NCBI GenBank assembly: GCA_963576785.1
Contig: OY756143.1
Location: 2,666,001 to 2,730,000 of the forward strand
Length of the DNA: 64,000 nucleotides
Source: Chlorophyllum brunneum
Lineage: Eukaryota; Basidiomycota; Agaricomycetes; Agaricales; Agaricaceae
Reading direction: 5' to 3'
Of this stretch, positions 1 through 12,700 are shown one piece after another (the stretch's first letter is position 1; each line of letters starts with the position of its first letter). Made by a program: the position numbers and the translations under genes. The notes below the pieces were generated by a model. It ran no database searches. It was given only the letters and a program-made list of their open reading frames with translations, and was not told the origin of the DNA.

Positions 1-1660
1 TCAGAAGAAGAAGACACTTGGAGCTGTGATGGATGTTTTGCACCCCACCCCTGAGACTCGGTATATAGAACACTTTAATTCTGTTTCCAAATCTGTCTGG
101 CCTGGACATAGGTTACTTGACCATTTCCCTGCTAATGTATCTTTCATAGGATTCAACCAGGACGACCCCTACCTCTCAAAGACACTTTGGGATGATGTAA
201 TGACAAATGCGACAATGGACTCCAAGTCCATCACTATTAGCACGGATGGCTCAGTCCATCCCAACCCCAATCCGCTTGCTAGCCAGTTCATGGCAGCAGC
301 CACTACTTGACACCCAGACAGAGGGAGCTCTATCATGAAGAGGCTCGGAGGAACAACATCAACTAATACCAAACTGGTTGCGCAGTACCTAGGAATCACC
401 AAGATACTTGCCTCCAATGACTACAACTAGGTTGACCACATTCATGTGTTCACCAACTCTCTTGCAGCATCCCGGCTCCTACTTGATTACTTGCCACACT
501 CTTGCCAACGGCAGTCTATCCTTATATCAAAGGCACTCCTGGCTTGGTTCAACAAGTCTGACCAACACCACCTTTTGTTTTATTATACTCCGTCAAAATG
601 CAAGTACGGAATACAAAAAGCCACACATAACTGGATCCAAACAGTTGCCTGGCCTAACCAGGGTCGAAATCACCGAGTCCCTAACTCCGTAGACTACTTA
701 TGCAAGAAGTCCGCAGAATGAGCCATTCACACATGGCAAGCGATGTTCAGTTTCAAGAAATACAGCAGTGGCTCCTTCCTTCACCTCCCGGTGCAAGTGA
801 ATGGGGCCTCCACTTTACCATCGCACATCAAGTCCAGCTCCTGGATATGAGAATGCGGATACTAGCCACAGCTCTTCACAAGAGCATGTCACACCATACT
901 ATGCCATGCCCCAATTGGTGAATACCGACTTTGGTTCTTCCCCAATGAGGATTTATCTTGCCACCACTGCGACAATCAATTGGTCCAGACTAGGTCGCAC
1001 ATCCTCTATCATTGCAACAACTTCAATCACCACTTTGGCATTGACACCATCAAGACATTCGTTAATTTCTTGTGTCACAACCCCGCTACATTCAGCTTCC
1101 CTCCAGAACCTGATCACTCTCATATCCACGCTGGCTCAGTACCCCCATTACATCGTCATCAAGTCCATCAGAGGTTCGGGTCCACACCTGCATGAGTCCT
1201 TTCTTCTTTCCCTTTTTTCCTTATGCTCTCCCAGTTATGGACTTCAATTTCATTTCTCTATCTCTTCTCTCCTTGCTTGTCTACTATTTTATATAGTTTT
1301 CATTCAACTCCCATCATTCCCATGGTGTCTGGGCAAAATGCCCCCTACACACTAGTACCATTTGTTGTTCTCCCTTGTGTTTGCAAGTCAATAGTTTCTT
1401 TCTATCAATTTCTCTCTCTCACTCTCTCACTCTCTGATTTCCTTGCACTTTCCTTTTTCCCACAGTTCAACTTAGGTACCAATCATCTCTCTAGTGTATG
1501 CACTAGATGGCATCGAGTCTCATAGGGTTAGTTTACTTATAGTCTACTTTCCTTGCTCCGCACATTCTATACGTTCTACCTTTGTATGTATGTACATATG
1601 GACTGTAATCGAGCACTGCTATATAAATTGTTGATTTAAAAAAAAAAAAAAAAAAAAAAA
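1..1660 (+). mobile_element. 3' part of a LINE (non-LTR) retrotransposon, copy 1
   Basis: This stretch aligns by eye along its whole length with the 3' quarter of the complete LINE at 7452-14270; the match begins at base 1, homologous to about 12616. It carries the C-terminal part of ORF2 in broken frames: an RNase H start (TDGSVHPNPN, about 240-270) and the Cys/His tail (about 955-1060). A CT-rich 3' untranslated region and an uninterrupted run of A (1638-1660) follow. The next base, 1661, is Gypsy pol sequence in the + direction, so this LINE inserted into Gypsy A. The 5' part lies outside the window, so the target-site duplication cannot be checked. Confidence 0.85.
26..1195 (+). pseudogene. 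LINE ORF2 C-terminus (RNase H and Cys/His tail), broken
   Basis: The reading frame changes several times. Pieces homologous to LINE copy 2 are the linker before RNase H (26-310), the RNase H segment (446-720) and the terminal Cys/His region (about 950-1195). RNase H would degrade the RNA strand of the RNA:DNA hybrid made during target-primed reverse transcription. The TDGS motif with the first catalytic Asp is visible near 241-252. Several stops and frame shifts show that no protein of useful length is made. Confidence 0.75.
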
Positions 1661-3417
1661 GAGAAGTAATCAAAACCTGGAGACAATACCTACTTGATAC
1701 CAATGAACTATTCAAAATCTGGACTGATCACAAGAACCTAGAATACTTCTAAAAGCCACAACAACACACAGGACAACACGTGAGGTGGCAGATGGAGTTA
1801 CAAGAATACCATTACACACTAAAACACATCCCCAGAAAGACCAACACAAAAGCTAATGTCTTATCAAGATTAACAAAAACTGATACCACCCAAGACAACA
1901 CCAATATCACATTACTACCTGACCATTTATTTGATGACAACACAATTACCATGATCTGACAAATCTGGGAAATCTCAGGAGAGGAAGATCTGAAACACTG
2001 ACTACAAAAGGAAACAAAAAGGGAAACACAGTGGCTGAAGGAAAAGGAGAAACAACCAGAGGAGATATGGGAGACAGATGGAGTACTGAGCTTCAAAGGA
2101 AGAATATATGTTCCATCCAACAGCCAAATAGGACAGGAAATACTCCAATAATACCACAACAAGACAGATGTAGGACACCCGGGACAATACTGAATGATCA
2201 AACTCCTTAAATGGAGTTATTGGTGGCCTTAAATGTACAATGATGTCAAACAATACATCAAAGAGTATGAGGCATGCCAATGAAACAAAATACTCCAAAC
2301 AAGACCAACAACACATCTTCACCCACTACCAACACCAGCAAAACCTTGGGAAGAAATATCAATTGATATAATAAGACTATTACCAGAGTCAGAGAGATAT
2401 GACACAATACTTGTCATAGTTGATTGTTTCAGCAAAATAATCAGACTGTGTGCAGTTAATACCACCTTAACATCCAAGGAGCTAGGAGATATCTACCAAA
2501 ACAATATATAGAGAATGCATGGAATACCCCACAGAATCATCAGTAACAGAGGACTACAATTCACATCAAAATTCATGGCAGAACTATGCTGAGCAACCAG
2601 CACCCAATAAACTTATCCATAGCATACTACCCACAAACCAACAGTCAAATAGAGCACATCAACCAGAAGGTCGAAATATACCTCAGAAATGTAATAAACT
2701 ATGTGCAGAACAACTGGAAAAAATGGTTAGCCACAGCGGAATTCCAATACAATGACAAAACCCACACTGCCACTAGATATTCAAAATAGTTTATGGATGA
2801 CACCCCTAAAAAGAAGATATAACAAATGTTACCAAGGCACCTGCAATCACGGAACAAATATAGGAGTTACAAGACATATGACAAGAGGCAATCAAGATAC
2901 TACAACACAGCTAGATACAAATGGAAAAATGTAACAGCACTAAACCAGAACATGAGTATAATCCAGAAGAACAAATATGGCTTGAAGCAAGCAACATCAG
3001 GACAACGAGACCAACCAAGAAGTTAGATCACAAACATTATGGACTGTTCCAAATAAAAGCAAAAATAGGCAAAACAAGTTACCAACTGGAATTACCTGAA
3101 ACATAGGCAATACATGACATGTTTAACAGCAGATTCCTCTCTCCCTATCAGAAACCCAAGTTTGACAACCAGCACACCCCACCACCACCAATGCCCAAGA
3201 TCATCAATGATGAAGAACAGTATAAAGTAGAAGAAATCCAAGGACACTGCATAAGAGGATGGCAAAATCAATTCCTAGTACACTAGAAGGGTTACACCTC
3301 CAAGGAAGACACATGGGAAAATGAGTCAGAACTGGAAAATGCTAAGGAGGCAGTTCAGGAATTTTTAGACAAGATTTCGAGGATGAAACCTATAAAAAGG
3401 GGGGGTAAAAAGCAACA
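1661..3417 (+). pseudogene. Gypsy A pol remnant: RNase H, integrase, chromodomain
   Basis: Translated in changing frames, this shows the RNase H end, the integrase zinc region (HPGQ near 2172, then the CQ..K region near 2275), the integrase core (about 2350-2700: VIVDCFSK, ISNRG) and the GPY-like C-terminus with LEL near 3085. A chromodomain follows at about 3191-3417 (INDEEQYKVEEI). Chromodomains in chromoviruses steer integration by binding histone marks. Multiple TGA, TAA and TAG codons and frame slips make it non-functional. Confidence 0.8.
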
Positions 3418-3519
3418 ATTATGAACAACAAACCTCATATTACAAGATTACTATACCTGATGCACCTCATGCTATATTGACTGCACCCTAGACTTTGCCA
3501 ATTATCTCCACAACACACC

Positions 3520-4398
3520 ATGCATGCTGAACACAAACCCACCCCCTTCCCAGCCAATGACACAGAGTTTGAACAAGAACTCAACAACCTCCTTGATGCC
3601 CAGTCCACCAAAGACCAAATCAAACACTATACTACCACAACCAAAGAACTCACATACATTGCCCATACCATCCACAACCTCCAAATCCAAGCCAAAGCCC
3701 TGAGCCATATCCTACTTGTCACCACTACCAGAGCCCTTCTAGCTACCATGTCAACCAGAAAACATGAACTTATGAAGGAACTATTGGATAAGGCAGCCAC
3801 TGATCTCAATGTATTGGTACACTCCAATGCAAAGTGATGCATCCAAAGTGCCCTAGTCATGACAGGTGAAAGACTCAATCACCTCACCAATTCCAGTAAC
3901 AATCCTACCTACAGACTTGTATGAAGACTGATAGATCTTGACTTGTACACCCCCACTACCTTACCTGACAAACTACCCTACAACAAAGATAATGAACAGG
4001 AATGGTTAGACAAAGGAATGGAAGGAATCGAAAAATCAGTAGCCAAATAGTTAATGGAACCTAATATGAGAGATAAAGTAGACTATCTTTTGATACACAT
4101 CCTGGAGTTTGACCCACCCACCAAACCCATCATATTCAATCCACCCCAATCATACCTCACACTCAAAGAAGGAGGACAACTGGATGACAACTACTGGCAG
4201 AAGATAGTTCATAACCTAATCTCAGTAGAAATGAATAATACCACCACCTTCAAAGGTTACACCATTGCCCTCTTTAGAGGAGGACAAGACCACACCCCCT
4301 TCTGGATCAGATGTTGATGCAAGTTAGGAACCCCAATGATTGGCCCTACTAAACACCAACTTGTCAATGCCTTACACAAAGAACAAGACAATAAGTAG
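3520..4398 (+). pseudogene. Gypsy A third ORF (downstream of pol), unknown function
   Basis: A long frame begins with ATG at 3520 and runs in one frame to TAG at 4396-4398, broken by a few stops (for example TGA at 3835-3837). Homologues sit at the same place in Gypsy B (about 5930-6650, -) and Gypsy C (17180-18015, -), between chromodomain and LTR. Shared features are a helical, coiled-coil-like N-terminal half and a C-terminal block containing IIFNPPQ, NYWQKIVHNL and TPFWI. I recognise no known domain, and no signal peptide or membrane helix is evident, so this does not look like an envelope protein. Confidence 0.6.
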
Positions 4399-4441
4399 AC
4401 CACAACACTTTATGGGGTCATAAATGCCAAAAGAGAGGTAT

Positions 4442-4746
4442 TGTTATGAACTATAGATAAACAGTACATTCCTATCATGCACCTGTCATACTCATCATTC
4501 CTATGTATCTGTTTTGTCCCCTGTTTGATCCCTTATAGCTGTACTCTTACTGACTCATTCTACTCATTCTCTATGATTCCTTTACTCTGCTCCCTTATTA
4601 TTAGCTCTCACAATTAGTATATAAAGTGTAGTAATACTTGATGTATTCCTTACACTTTACCAATCATATCATCTCTTACTCTTCTCTCTACTTCTTTGTC
4701 TTTATCCAAAGACTTGCAACCTGAGTCCTAGACTAAGGTTGTAACA
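4442..4746 (+). repeat. Gypsy A 3' LTR (305 bp)
   Basis: It starts TGTTATGAAC and ends TTGTAACA, so it has TG...CA ends with a short inverted repeat. It is the reverse complement of the LTRs at 5369-5673 and 25834-26138 with scattered differences. A TATA-like TATATAAAG lies near 4619-4627. It is followed directly by Copia coding sequence. Confidence 0.9.
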
Positions 4747-5368
4747 GATGCTAGAGTATATTATAATTGCTGTCTACAGACTGGCTTGATTATGATTGCC
4801 CTTGTCTACATCAACAATGTTGTCTTCATGGGCAAGAAGTGCCCCTTCTATATGACCTTGGAGAAAGTCCATTCAAGGCTTCTCTGATTCTGACTTTGTG
4901 GGATGTCTTGCTATGCATAGGTCTACTTCCAGCAATCTAGTCCTGTTTGTAAATGGACCAGTTTCCTGGTTGAGTTGCTGACAAGCCACCACAGTGCTAT
5001 CAACCACAGAAGCCAAGTATGTTGTCATGTACAAGACATTTTGTCAACTGATTTGGATTTATCAGCTGCTAGATGAGATTGGATTCAAATAGCCTGCTCC
5101 ATATCTCATGTGTGACAATTTGGGATTGACCTTCTGGGCCTATAACCTAGTCGTTGAACATCAGTTCAAGCATGTTGCAATTCACTGGCATTTCATCTGT
5201 GAACTTGTTGAGATAGGCAAAATAGAACTATTTTATATGGAGTCTAAGAAGAACCCTGCTGATATCTATATAAAAAGTCTAGATACTATTAAATTCCAAT
5301 AATGTCACAATTATTTACCTATTCAGTTTGGTGCTTGATTCATATTGCACTTTGAGCTAGGAGGAGTG
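4747..5368 (+). mobile_element. Copia remnant, end of RT and RNase H, up to the polypurine tract
   Basis: Translation shows a Copia RT catalytic block with YINN in place of YVDD (about 4800-4830). RNase H follows (ST.AKY near 4995-5020, CDNLG at 5108, KKNPADI near 5250). It ends in a purine-rich tract, GGAGGAGTG (5360-5368), the same tract that precedes the 3' LTR of the Copia element at 45787. Gypsy A interrupts it on the left. Stops and frame shifts are frequent. On the right, a Gypsy LTR starts exactly where the Copia LTR would be expected. Confidence 0.7.
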
Positions 5369-5673
5369 TGTTACAACCTTAGTCTAGGACTCAGGTTGCA
5401 AGTCTTTGGATAAAGACAAGGAAGTAGAGAAGAGAGAAAGAGATAATACAATTGGTAAAGTGTAAGAAATACATCAAGTATTACTACACTTTATATACTA
5501 GTGGTGAGTGCTAAGAATAAAGGAACAGAGTAATGGAGTCATAGGGGACAAGTAGAATGAGTCAGTAATAGTACAGCCATATAGAGTGAAACAGGAAATG
5601 AAATGGATACAAAAAAATGATGAGTATGACAGGTACAGGATAGGAATGTACTGTTTATCTATAGTTCATAACA
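5369..5673 (-). repeat. Gypsy B 3' LTR (left in window), 305 bp
   Basis: It runs TGTTACAACC...TTCATAACA, with a TATA-like box (TATATAAAG on the - strand, near 5489-5497). It is homologous to the 294-bp LTRs of Gypsy C and to the LTR at 25834-26138. Confidence 0.85.
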
Positions 5674-5930
5674 ATACCTCCCCCTTTATGTTCATGATCC
5701 CATGAAATGTAGTGATCTACTTGTCATCCTGTTCTTTGTGTAGGGCATTGACAAGTTGTCATTTGGTGGGTCTGATCATCAGGGTTCCTGACTTGTATCA
5801 ACATCTAATACAGAAGGGGGTGTGGTCTTGTCCTCCTCTAAAGAGGGCAATGGTACATCTTTTGAAGGTAGTAGTGTCATTTGTCTCTGCTGCAACTAGG
5901 TTGTGGACTATCTCTTGCCAATAGTTGTCA

Positions 5931-6650
5931 TTAAGTTGTTCTCCTTCTTTGAGTGAGGTAAGATTGGGGTAGGTTGAATATGATGGGTTTCATCAGTGGG
6001 TCAAAGTCAGGAATATAGATTAGAAGATGATCTACTTCATCTCTCATATTTGGTTCTATTAGTTGTTCAGCTACTGATTTCTTGATTTCTTCCATTCCTT
6101 CATCTAGCCATTCTTGTTTGTCTTCTCTGTGGTATAGTGGTTTATCAGATAAGGTGATGGGAGTGTATGAGTTGAGGTCCATTAGTTTTTAGGTGAGTTG
6201 GTATATTGGGTTGTTGCTTGAGTCAGTGAGATGGTTGAGTCTTTTGCCTGTCATAACTAAGGTACTTTGGATGCATCACTTTGCATCAGAATGTACCAAT
6301 ACATTGAGGTCGGTTATTGCTTTATCCAATAACTCTTTCATAAGTTCATGTTTTCCAGTTGATATGGTAGCTGGAAGGGCTTTGACAGTGGTGACAAGTA
6401 GGATGCAGCTTAGGACTTTGGCTTGGACTTGGAGGTTATTGATGGCATGGGCAATGTAGGTGAGTCCTTTAGTTGTGGTAGTATAGTGTTTGATTTGTTC
6501 TTCTGCAGATTGAGTATCAAGGAGGTTGTTGAGTTCTTGCTCAAACTCTGTGTCATTGGCTGGAAAGGGGTGAGTTTGTATTTGGCATATATGGTATATT
6601 GTGGAGGTAGTTGGTGAAGTCTAAAGTGTAGTGGATACAGCATGAAGTAT
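5931..6650 (-). pseudogene. Gypsy B third ORF, broken
   Basis: Two homologous stretches are visible: 5931-6182 (C-terminal half with IIFNLPQ) and about 6410-6643 (N-terminal part). They match the extra ORF of Gypsy A and Gypsy C downstream of the chromodomain. Frame breaks lie between them. Confidence 0.5.
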
Positions 6651-6695
6651 ATTGAGTGTAGTAGTCTTTTGCAATGTGAGGTCTGTTATTCATAA

Positions 6696-6923
6696 TTATT
6701 GCTTTTTACCTCCCTTTTTTATAGGTTTTGTCCTCAAAATCTTGGCTAAAAATTCCTGAACTGCCTCCTTGGCACTTCCCAATTCTGACTTATCCTCCCA
6801 CATGTCTTTTTTGGAGGTATACCCTTTCCAGTATACTAGGTATTGATTTTGTTGTCCTCTTGTGCAGTGTCCTCGGATCTTCTCTACTTCATACTGTTCT
6901 TCATCATTGATAATCTCAGGCAT
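6696..6923 (-). pseudogene. Gypsy B chromodomain
   Basis: About 75 residues read INDEEQYEVEKI, then LVYWKGYTSKKDMWE and a C-terminal helix ending in a Lys-rich tail. This is the classic chromodomain pattern (YEVE.I, YLV.WKGY, WE). It is continuous in one frame, unlike most of this element. It would tether the integrase to modified histones during insertion. Confidence 0.75.
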
Positions 6924-7438
6924 CAGTGATAGAGGGATACACTGGCTGTCAATCTTGGGTTTATGATAGGGGAAGAGCAGTCAGCTATTAAATATATCAT
7001 ATATTGTCCATGTTTCAGATAAGTCCAATTAGTAACTTCTTTTACCTATTTTTGCTTTTATTTGGAATGGTCCATAATATTTGTAATCTAGCTTCTTGGT
7101 TGGCCTTGTTGTCTTGATATTGCTTGTTTTGAGCCATACTTGATCTCCTGGAATATACTCATATTCTGGTTTGGTACTGTTATGTTTCTCTATTTATGTC
7201 TGGCTATGTTGTAGTATCTTGATCATCTGTTGTCACATATCCTGTAACTCCTGTATTTGTTTTGTGATCACAGATGCCTTAGTGATGTTTGTTAGATCTC
7301 CTTTTCAAGAGTATTGTCTGTACACTATTTCAAATGGTGAGTGTCTAGTGGTAGTGTGGATTTTGTCATTGTATTGGAATTCCGCTATAGCTAACCATTT
7401 TTTCCAGTTGCTCTATGCATGGTTTATCACATTTCTAA

Positions 7439-7451
7439 GGTATATCTTGAC
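7439..7451 (+). repeat. LINE copy 2 target-site duplication, left copy
   Basis: GGTATATCTTGAC. The right copy at 14271-14283 reads GGTATGTCTTGAC. Gypsy C has the matching uninterrupted site near 18858 (GGTATGTTTCGACC). Confidence 0.85.
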
Positions 7452-7587
7452 TGACATCCTTCTTTGACTCGTACCACTACCATCGGTTTGTGAAAGTCAA
7501 TTACACGGTACTAGTCTATAGTACAGAAAGCATTATCAATGCCTGCATTACGTTCTGACCTCTCTCCAAGAGAGCCTATGCCTGACG

Positions 7588-9738
7588 GTGATAGGAACAT
7601 CTTTGGGAACACAATATATGTTCCTACCCCCTCCATCTTTGTGGCCCTCCCGGCTCTGCCCCCCCCCAGGTATCCTATTCTCTAGGATGCCTTCCATCTC
7701 AAGGCCTGTGATCCCAACTGATCAGGCCTATAGCCATACCATCCCTCCCTCAGTCCTCAACAGAAGACCGACTACCCCCCTGTGGTCCTTGGACCCCCCT
7801 TTCAGTGATGTGGAAAAGACCATCCACAGAATGTCCAAACAAGTTCGACTGGAAGGCAACCACTATTACTTGGGTAAGGATGACAAGAACTGGGCCAACC
7901 AGGTTGAGGAGGAAATGGAGGCTAAAGTTGAAGTTGAGGAAGAAGCCACTTCGGAACATGAGAGTGGACCGGAGGAGTTTTATGATGATGCTGTTAGGGA
8001 AGTGGGTAAGATCTCTGAGTGGGTCAAGGCCTGCAGCATGTTCAACATGAGTGGTGACAAGGGGCTTGCATTTGGGCAAGCCTTTACTGAACTAATGGGA
8101 ACCTTAATGAAAGCAGAATGGCTCAAGGTTGCTGTCGATGAGCAGAAGAACAATCTCCATAGATGGATGGGGATCAATTTTGGCAAGATTATTGTCTATG
8201 CTGAGGAAACACCTCAGCCAGACTCCTCCCCCCTCCAATGTGCAGCCTCCAAAGGCCCCATCTGAAAACCTGATGATGTCTGCATGGATGTCATTGAGCA
8301 TATTGTCACTCCGGGTATCACTGGTAACAACAAAGTCACTCATTTGGGTTTCTCCAATGATGACATGCACAACAAAATCACTCATTTGGGTATCTCTGAT
8401 GATGACATGCAAATGATTACTGAGGTGGAGTTTAAGACTGTCACCCACTGTAGGGCCCAAAAACCAAGGACTAATGTCACTAGGCCAAAGGAAACAAAAC
8501 CTACTCCCATACCTGTACCTGACAAGGCCCCAAAAACTCCAGTTCCCACTCCAAAAGGTACCAATAACCTCAAGGAAGGCATAAAGACCTCCTATGCTGT
8601 GGCCATGGCCAAAGGTGGTAAGACCTCCACCTCTGCTCCTACTCCCACTGGGCGTGATCCTCTCAAGCTTCTAGGGTTTGCGAGTAAATTCCCAGATTTA
8701 TCATATAAGAAAGTAGTAGCAATGTATGATGCCACTTTCTCTACCCCCCCTCCCCTTGCGAACAAGAAGCCAACCAAGAAGGCTGGTGTAGTGCGCTCCA
8801 TGCTTAATGGTCCATCCTGCAAACAGATCATCTTTTCTCTCCTCTTTGGACCCAATATTACCAACTTTGGGTCCATCATCGACTCCCTCAATGCTTGCCT
8901 CATAGTGGAGAAGTCCAAGACAAGGGTCATTGCTGCCTCGCAGGGTAAGCTGGGCCTTATGGTCCACATCTTGGAGGTATTGACCCCTACTGAGCTTGAT
9001 GTTGTCAAGGCATGGCTCAAAGAGAAGTTTGGAGGGATTACCATGGGTGAAGTATCCCTTCCCAAATCCAAGTCATTCGTAAAAATCATGGACATCAGTT
9101 ACATCACCCCATGAGGCTTAGTCCTCACTGAGGCCGATGTAGTTTCCTGTGTCCAGAGTTCTATTCACTCAGATACCATCTAATTTGCAACGCAACCAAG
9201 AGTGCAGTGCAACTCCAAACACTCCAACACCTGCACAGTGTGGTTCGAGATCTGGGACTCCAAGGTAGGCTCCAATATCGCAAAGATTGAGGATAAGTTC
9301 CTCAACATCTATGGCAGCCTCTTCCATATCAGAAGAGCTAATACTAACCCTGGCATCCCATTCTGTGCCAAGTGCTGCAGATGGGACCACCCATTAATCC
9401 GATGCTGTGCAAGACTATTTACTTGCACTTACTGCAAGGGTCCCCACTCCACCACCAATCACTGCACCTTTGCCTATTGCTGCAAGGGCAATGACAAAGC
9501 AAACCCACCCGTCGCTGCTACCCCCGCTGGAGAACCATGCCCCCACAAGGCAACCTGCTCCAACTGTGGTAAAGACCACCTCGCTACAGACCGAAAATGT
9601 CAGTTCTGGAAACAATGTTTCGACCACGACTGGCATGCCAACAAAGCACTCGAACTCAGAGCTAACAAAGGAGTGCCACTTTGCCCCTCCTCCTTATCCC
9701 TACTGGTCAAAGCCAGACTAACCCCCCTCAATGAATAA
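7588..9738 (+). pseudogene. LINE ORF1 (gag-like, zinc-knuckle nucleic-acid binding)
   Basis: One frame runs from about 7588 to TAA at 9736-9738, interrupted by TGA at 8263-8265, TGA at 9112-9114 and a TAA just before 9202. The N-terminal part is acidic, with a Ser/Thr/Pro-rich linker. The C-terminal part (9361-9640) is rich in Cys/His, for example CAKC, CTYC and CSNCGKDHLATDRKC. The last is a CCHC knuckle. Such ORF1 proteins bind the element RNA. The stop overlaps the ATG of ORF2 at 9731, suggesting coupled re-initiation when the element was active. Confidence 0.75.
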
Positions 9739-12700
9739 TATACCCAACAATCAAGACAGGCCCCCTCACTCCATATTGAGTGAACTGAAGGTCTGCTCTC
9801 ATAACATTGGAAGATCATATGGAGTGATGGAGACAGTCCTTGTGTGCAGAAGTGACATTGACCTCCTCCTCATACAAGAACCCCCATGGAGATACCTCCA
9901 CAACATTCCCTCTTCTGTCTCTAATAATGGTTTACCCCTGGTGGGAGGCCCGATCCATCTGGATTGGACTCTCCTCTCCTATCCAATTATTGCTAATGAA
10001 GTCCTTCAAGTTGGATGCCAGCATATTCCTCAAAGACTTAGACCTCGACCTGAAGGGTTTAGCAGAACAGTCAATGAAAACCATTGGTCTGCTCCCTGAG
10101 TCCTTGCCTTTGCTCAAAAAAGACTCAAGTGCCTCCAACCCTCCATTAGAAGGAACATCATCAGCCATCATGACCTCCTGTGCATATCTCTATTTGCCAG
10201 AGGAGAAGAACTGCTGCTACTAAACATATACAATAACAGTCACAACACTGCGCTCCACTTCCTTAAGGAGCACCTATTTGACCTCCCACCATTCCTCCTC
10301 ATGGGTGGGGACATCAACATCCGATCTGAAAGATAGGACCCTTCAACAGACCAACATCCTATGAGTGCGGACCATCTCCTTATGGTCACCAAAGCTCTCA
10401 ATTTGGAGAGATCAATTCTATCTGATGCCAAACCTACACATTATGCATCAGACCCCAACCTTCCTGACATGGTCATTGACCTCATTTTTCTATCGGGAAC
10501 ACTTCCACATATCCCCACTCATACTATCCAAGACGGCAATTGATATAATTCTGACCATGCCCCCCTTCTCATTAGAGTTCCTATTCTGCAAATGGATGTC
10601 ATCATAGAGAGAATAACAGTTCCCAAAGGCTTGGAGGAGGAAACCAAATTCCTGATAGACATTACGGAGGGAATAAGCAATATAAACTGGTCAATGAATA
10701 ACACGGACAAGCTGGAGAGAGCTGTTGCCAAATTGGGAGATTTGTTTGACAGATCCTGGAATTGCAATACAAAGAAGGTCAAGATCACCACTAGATCCAA
10801 GACCTGGTGGAACAAAGAATGTTCCAAGGTACTCACGGTACATCGTGTGGACCAAAGGAACAAATGAAAATAGAACGTCTTTCATAAAACCACAAGGAAC
10901 ACGAAGAGGGCTTACTTTGACAAGAAGATTCAAGAAATCTTGGTCGATAACCATCATCTATGGGACCTTATGCCTTGGGTCAAGGGCTGCGCTCTCCTAG
11001 CTACCAAAGCCATCCGTCACAACGGTCAACCATGCCTCACCATGGACAGTCTATGGACTGCCCTCAACCATCACTATAATTTGGCTCAGGACAGACCAGT
11101 TAACGCAGCTGTCCTGAAAGAACTTCCTCTACCAATTAGGATAGAGAATAAAACTTGGGTCAATTTCTCTCTCTTAGAGATGATGGAATCACTCAAGGAT
11201 ACCTCAAATTCTTCTGCCCCTGGCCCTGACCACATCTCCTGGTCCCATCTCAAACAAATCACTGCCATAGACACCTGCGCCGATCTCTTTCTCAGACTCA
11301 GCTGTGCATGCCTATCACTTGGATACTGGCCTTTGCACTTCAAACAATCAACATCAGTAATCATCCCTAAACCAAACAAACCCAACTACTCTACCCCAAA
11401 GGCATTTTGACCTATTGTCCTTCTCAACATGCTCAGCAAACTGGTAGAGAAGATGTTGGCCAAACGACTTCAATTCGAGGTGGTGAAATTCAAAGTTCTC
11501 CATCCTCATCAACTGGGAGCTATCCAACAAAGGTCCACTAAGGATGCAGGCCTCTTTCTCACCCACATTATCTGGGGTGCTTGGATGAAGAAGAAGAAAA
11601 TGTTGGTTCTAGCATTCAACATTGCCCAATTCTTCCCCTCCCTCAATCATGATCTCCTTACTAACATTCTCACATGACAAGGATTTCCCCCCCAAATTAC
11701 AGAGTTCTTCAACAACTATCTCAAGGAATGCCACACTACATACCTGTGGAATAGCAAAAGTTCCCCTGAATTTGATGCAGCAGTTGGAGTAGGTCAAGGC
11801 TTGGCCCTCAGCCCTATTCTATCTGCCCTCTACCTTGTCCCCCTCCTCTGAATCTTTGATATTCGCATAGAAGAGCACCATGACAAGTAGGACTTTGATG
11901 TCCTGTCTTTTGTGGATGATGGTACCCTCATTGCTCAATCCCTCTCCCTTGAAAAGAATATCAAAGTCCTACAACACATATACCACAAAATGGAGTGGCT
12001 CATGAATGAATTTGGCCTAGTGATTGAACACAACAAATCCGAGGTTTTCCATTTCACATGTGCAAGACAGGACTCCAATCCTTCCATCAATCTGGGTTCT
12101 CCCCCATTCACTGGCTGCACTCCTCTCAAGCCAAAAGCCCATTGGTGATACCTCAGCTTTTACTTTGACAAGACGTTGTCCTTCAAGGAACATGTCCGTT
12201 ATTATTCTGCCAAAGCCATATCATCAATTAAGGCAATGAAGATGCTGGGCAATTCTGTATGCAGTCTGTCCCCCAGCAACAAAAGACTCTTGTACCATTC
12301 ATGTGTTGTATCAGTGGCGACATATGGATACTGACTATAGTTTCACAATAAGTCATGTATGAAGGGGACTTGTGAAATTCTCAACAAAATGCAACAACGG
12401 GGGGCCCTCTAGATAACCGGGGCTTTCCAGACTTCCCCCACTGGTGGAGTTGAGTCCCTTGTAGGGCTTATGCCCATCAAACTCCATCTCCAAAAGTTGG
12501 CTGAATGACAAATGTCAAGGCTTCATACCTTGGACAATGAACATACACTGGCAAGATTGACAAGAGAATATCATTCTTCCCCCCATTGACTTCATATCAA
12601 GAATTTCATGGAGATTCAGAAGAAGAAGACATTTGGAGCTATAATGGATATTTTGCACCCCACTCCCAAGACTCATTATGTAGAATCTTTCAATTCTGTT

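Larger units (their letters stand above)
1661..4746 (+). mobile_element. Gypsy A: Ty3/Gypsy chromovirus, 3' half, degenerate
   Basis: From 1661 the + strand encodes, in order, RNase H/connection, integrase, chromodomain, a further ORF and an LTR. Each is clearly homologous to the better preserved Gypsy C on the - strand at 16779-23224. The element enters within RNase H (KTWRQYLL, TDHKNLEYF) because a LINE interrupts it at 1660/1661. It ends with a 305-bp LTR at 4442-4746. Gag, protease and RT are outside the window. Premature stops are frequent and CG dinucleotides are rare. It interrupts Copia sequence that resumes at 4747. Confidence 0.85.

Noticed and set aside
1638..1660. Poly(A) run as a host poly(A) signal or processed pseudogene tail
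   Set aside because: The sequence before it is LINE 3' end, matching the complete copy at 14270, so it is the element's own tail.
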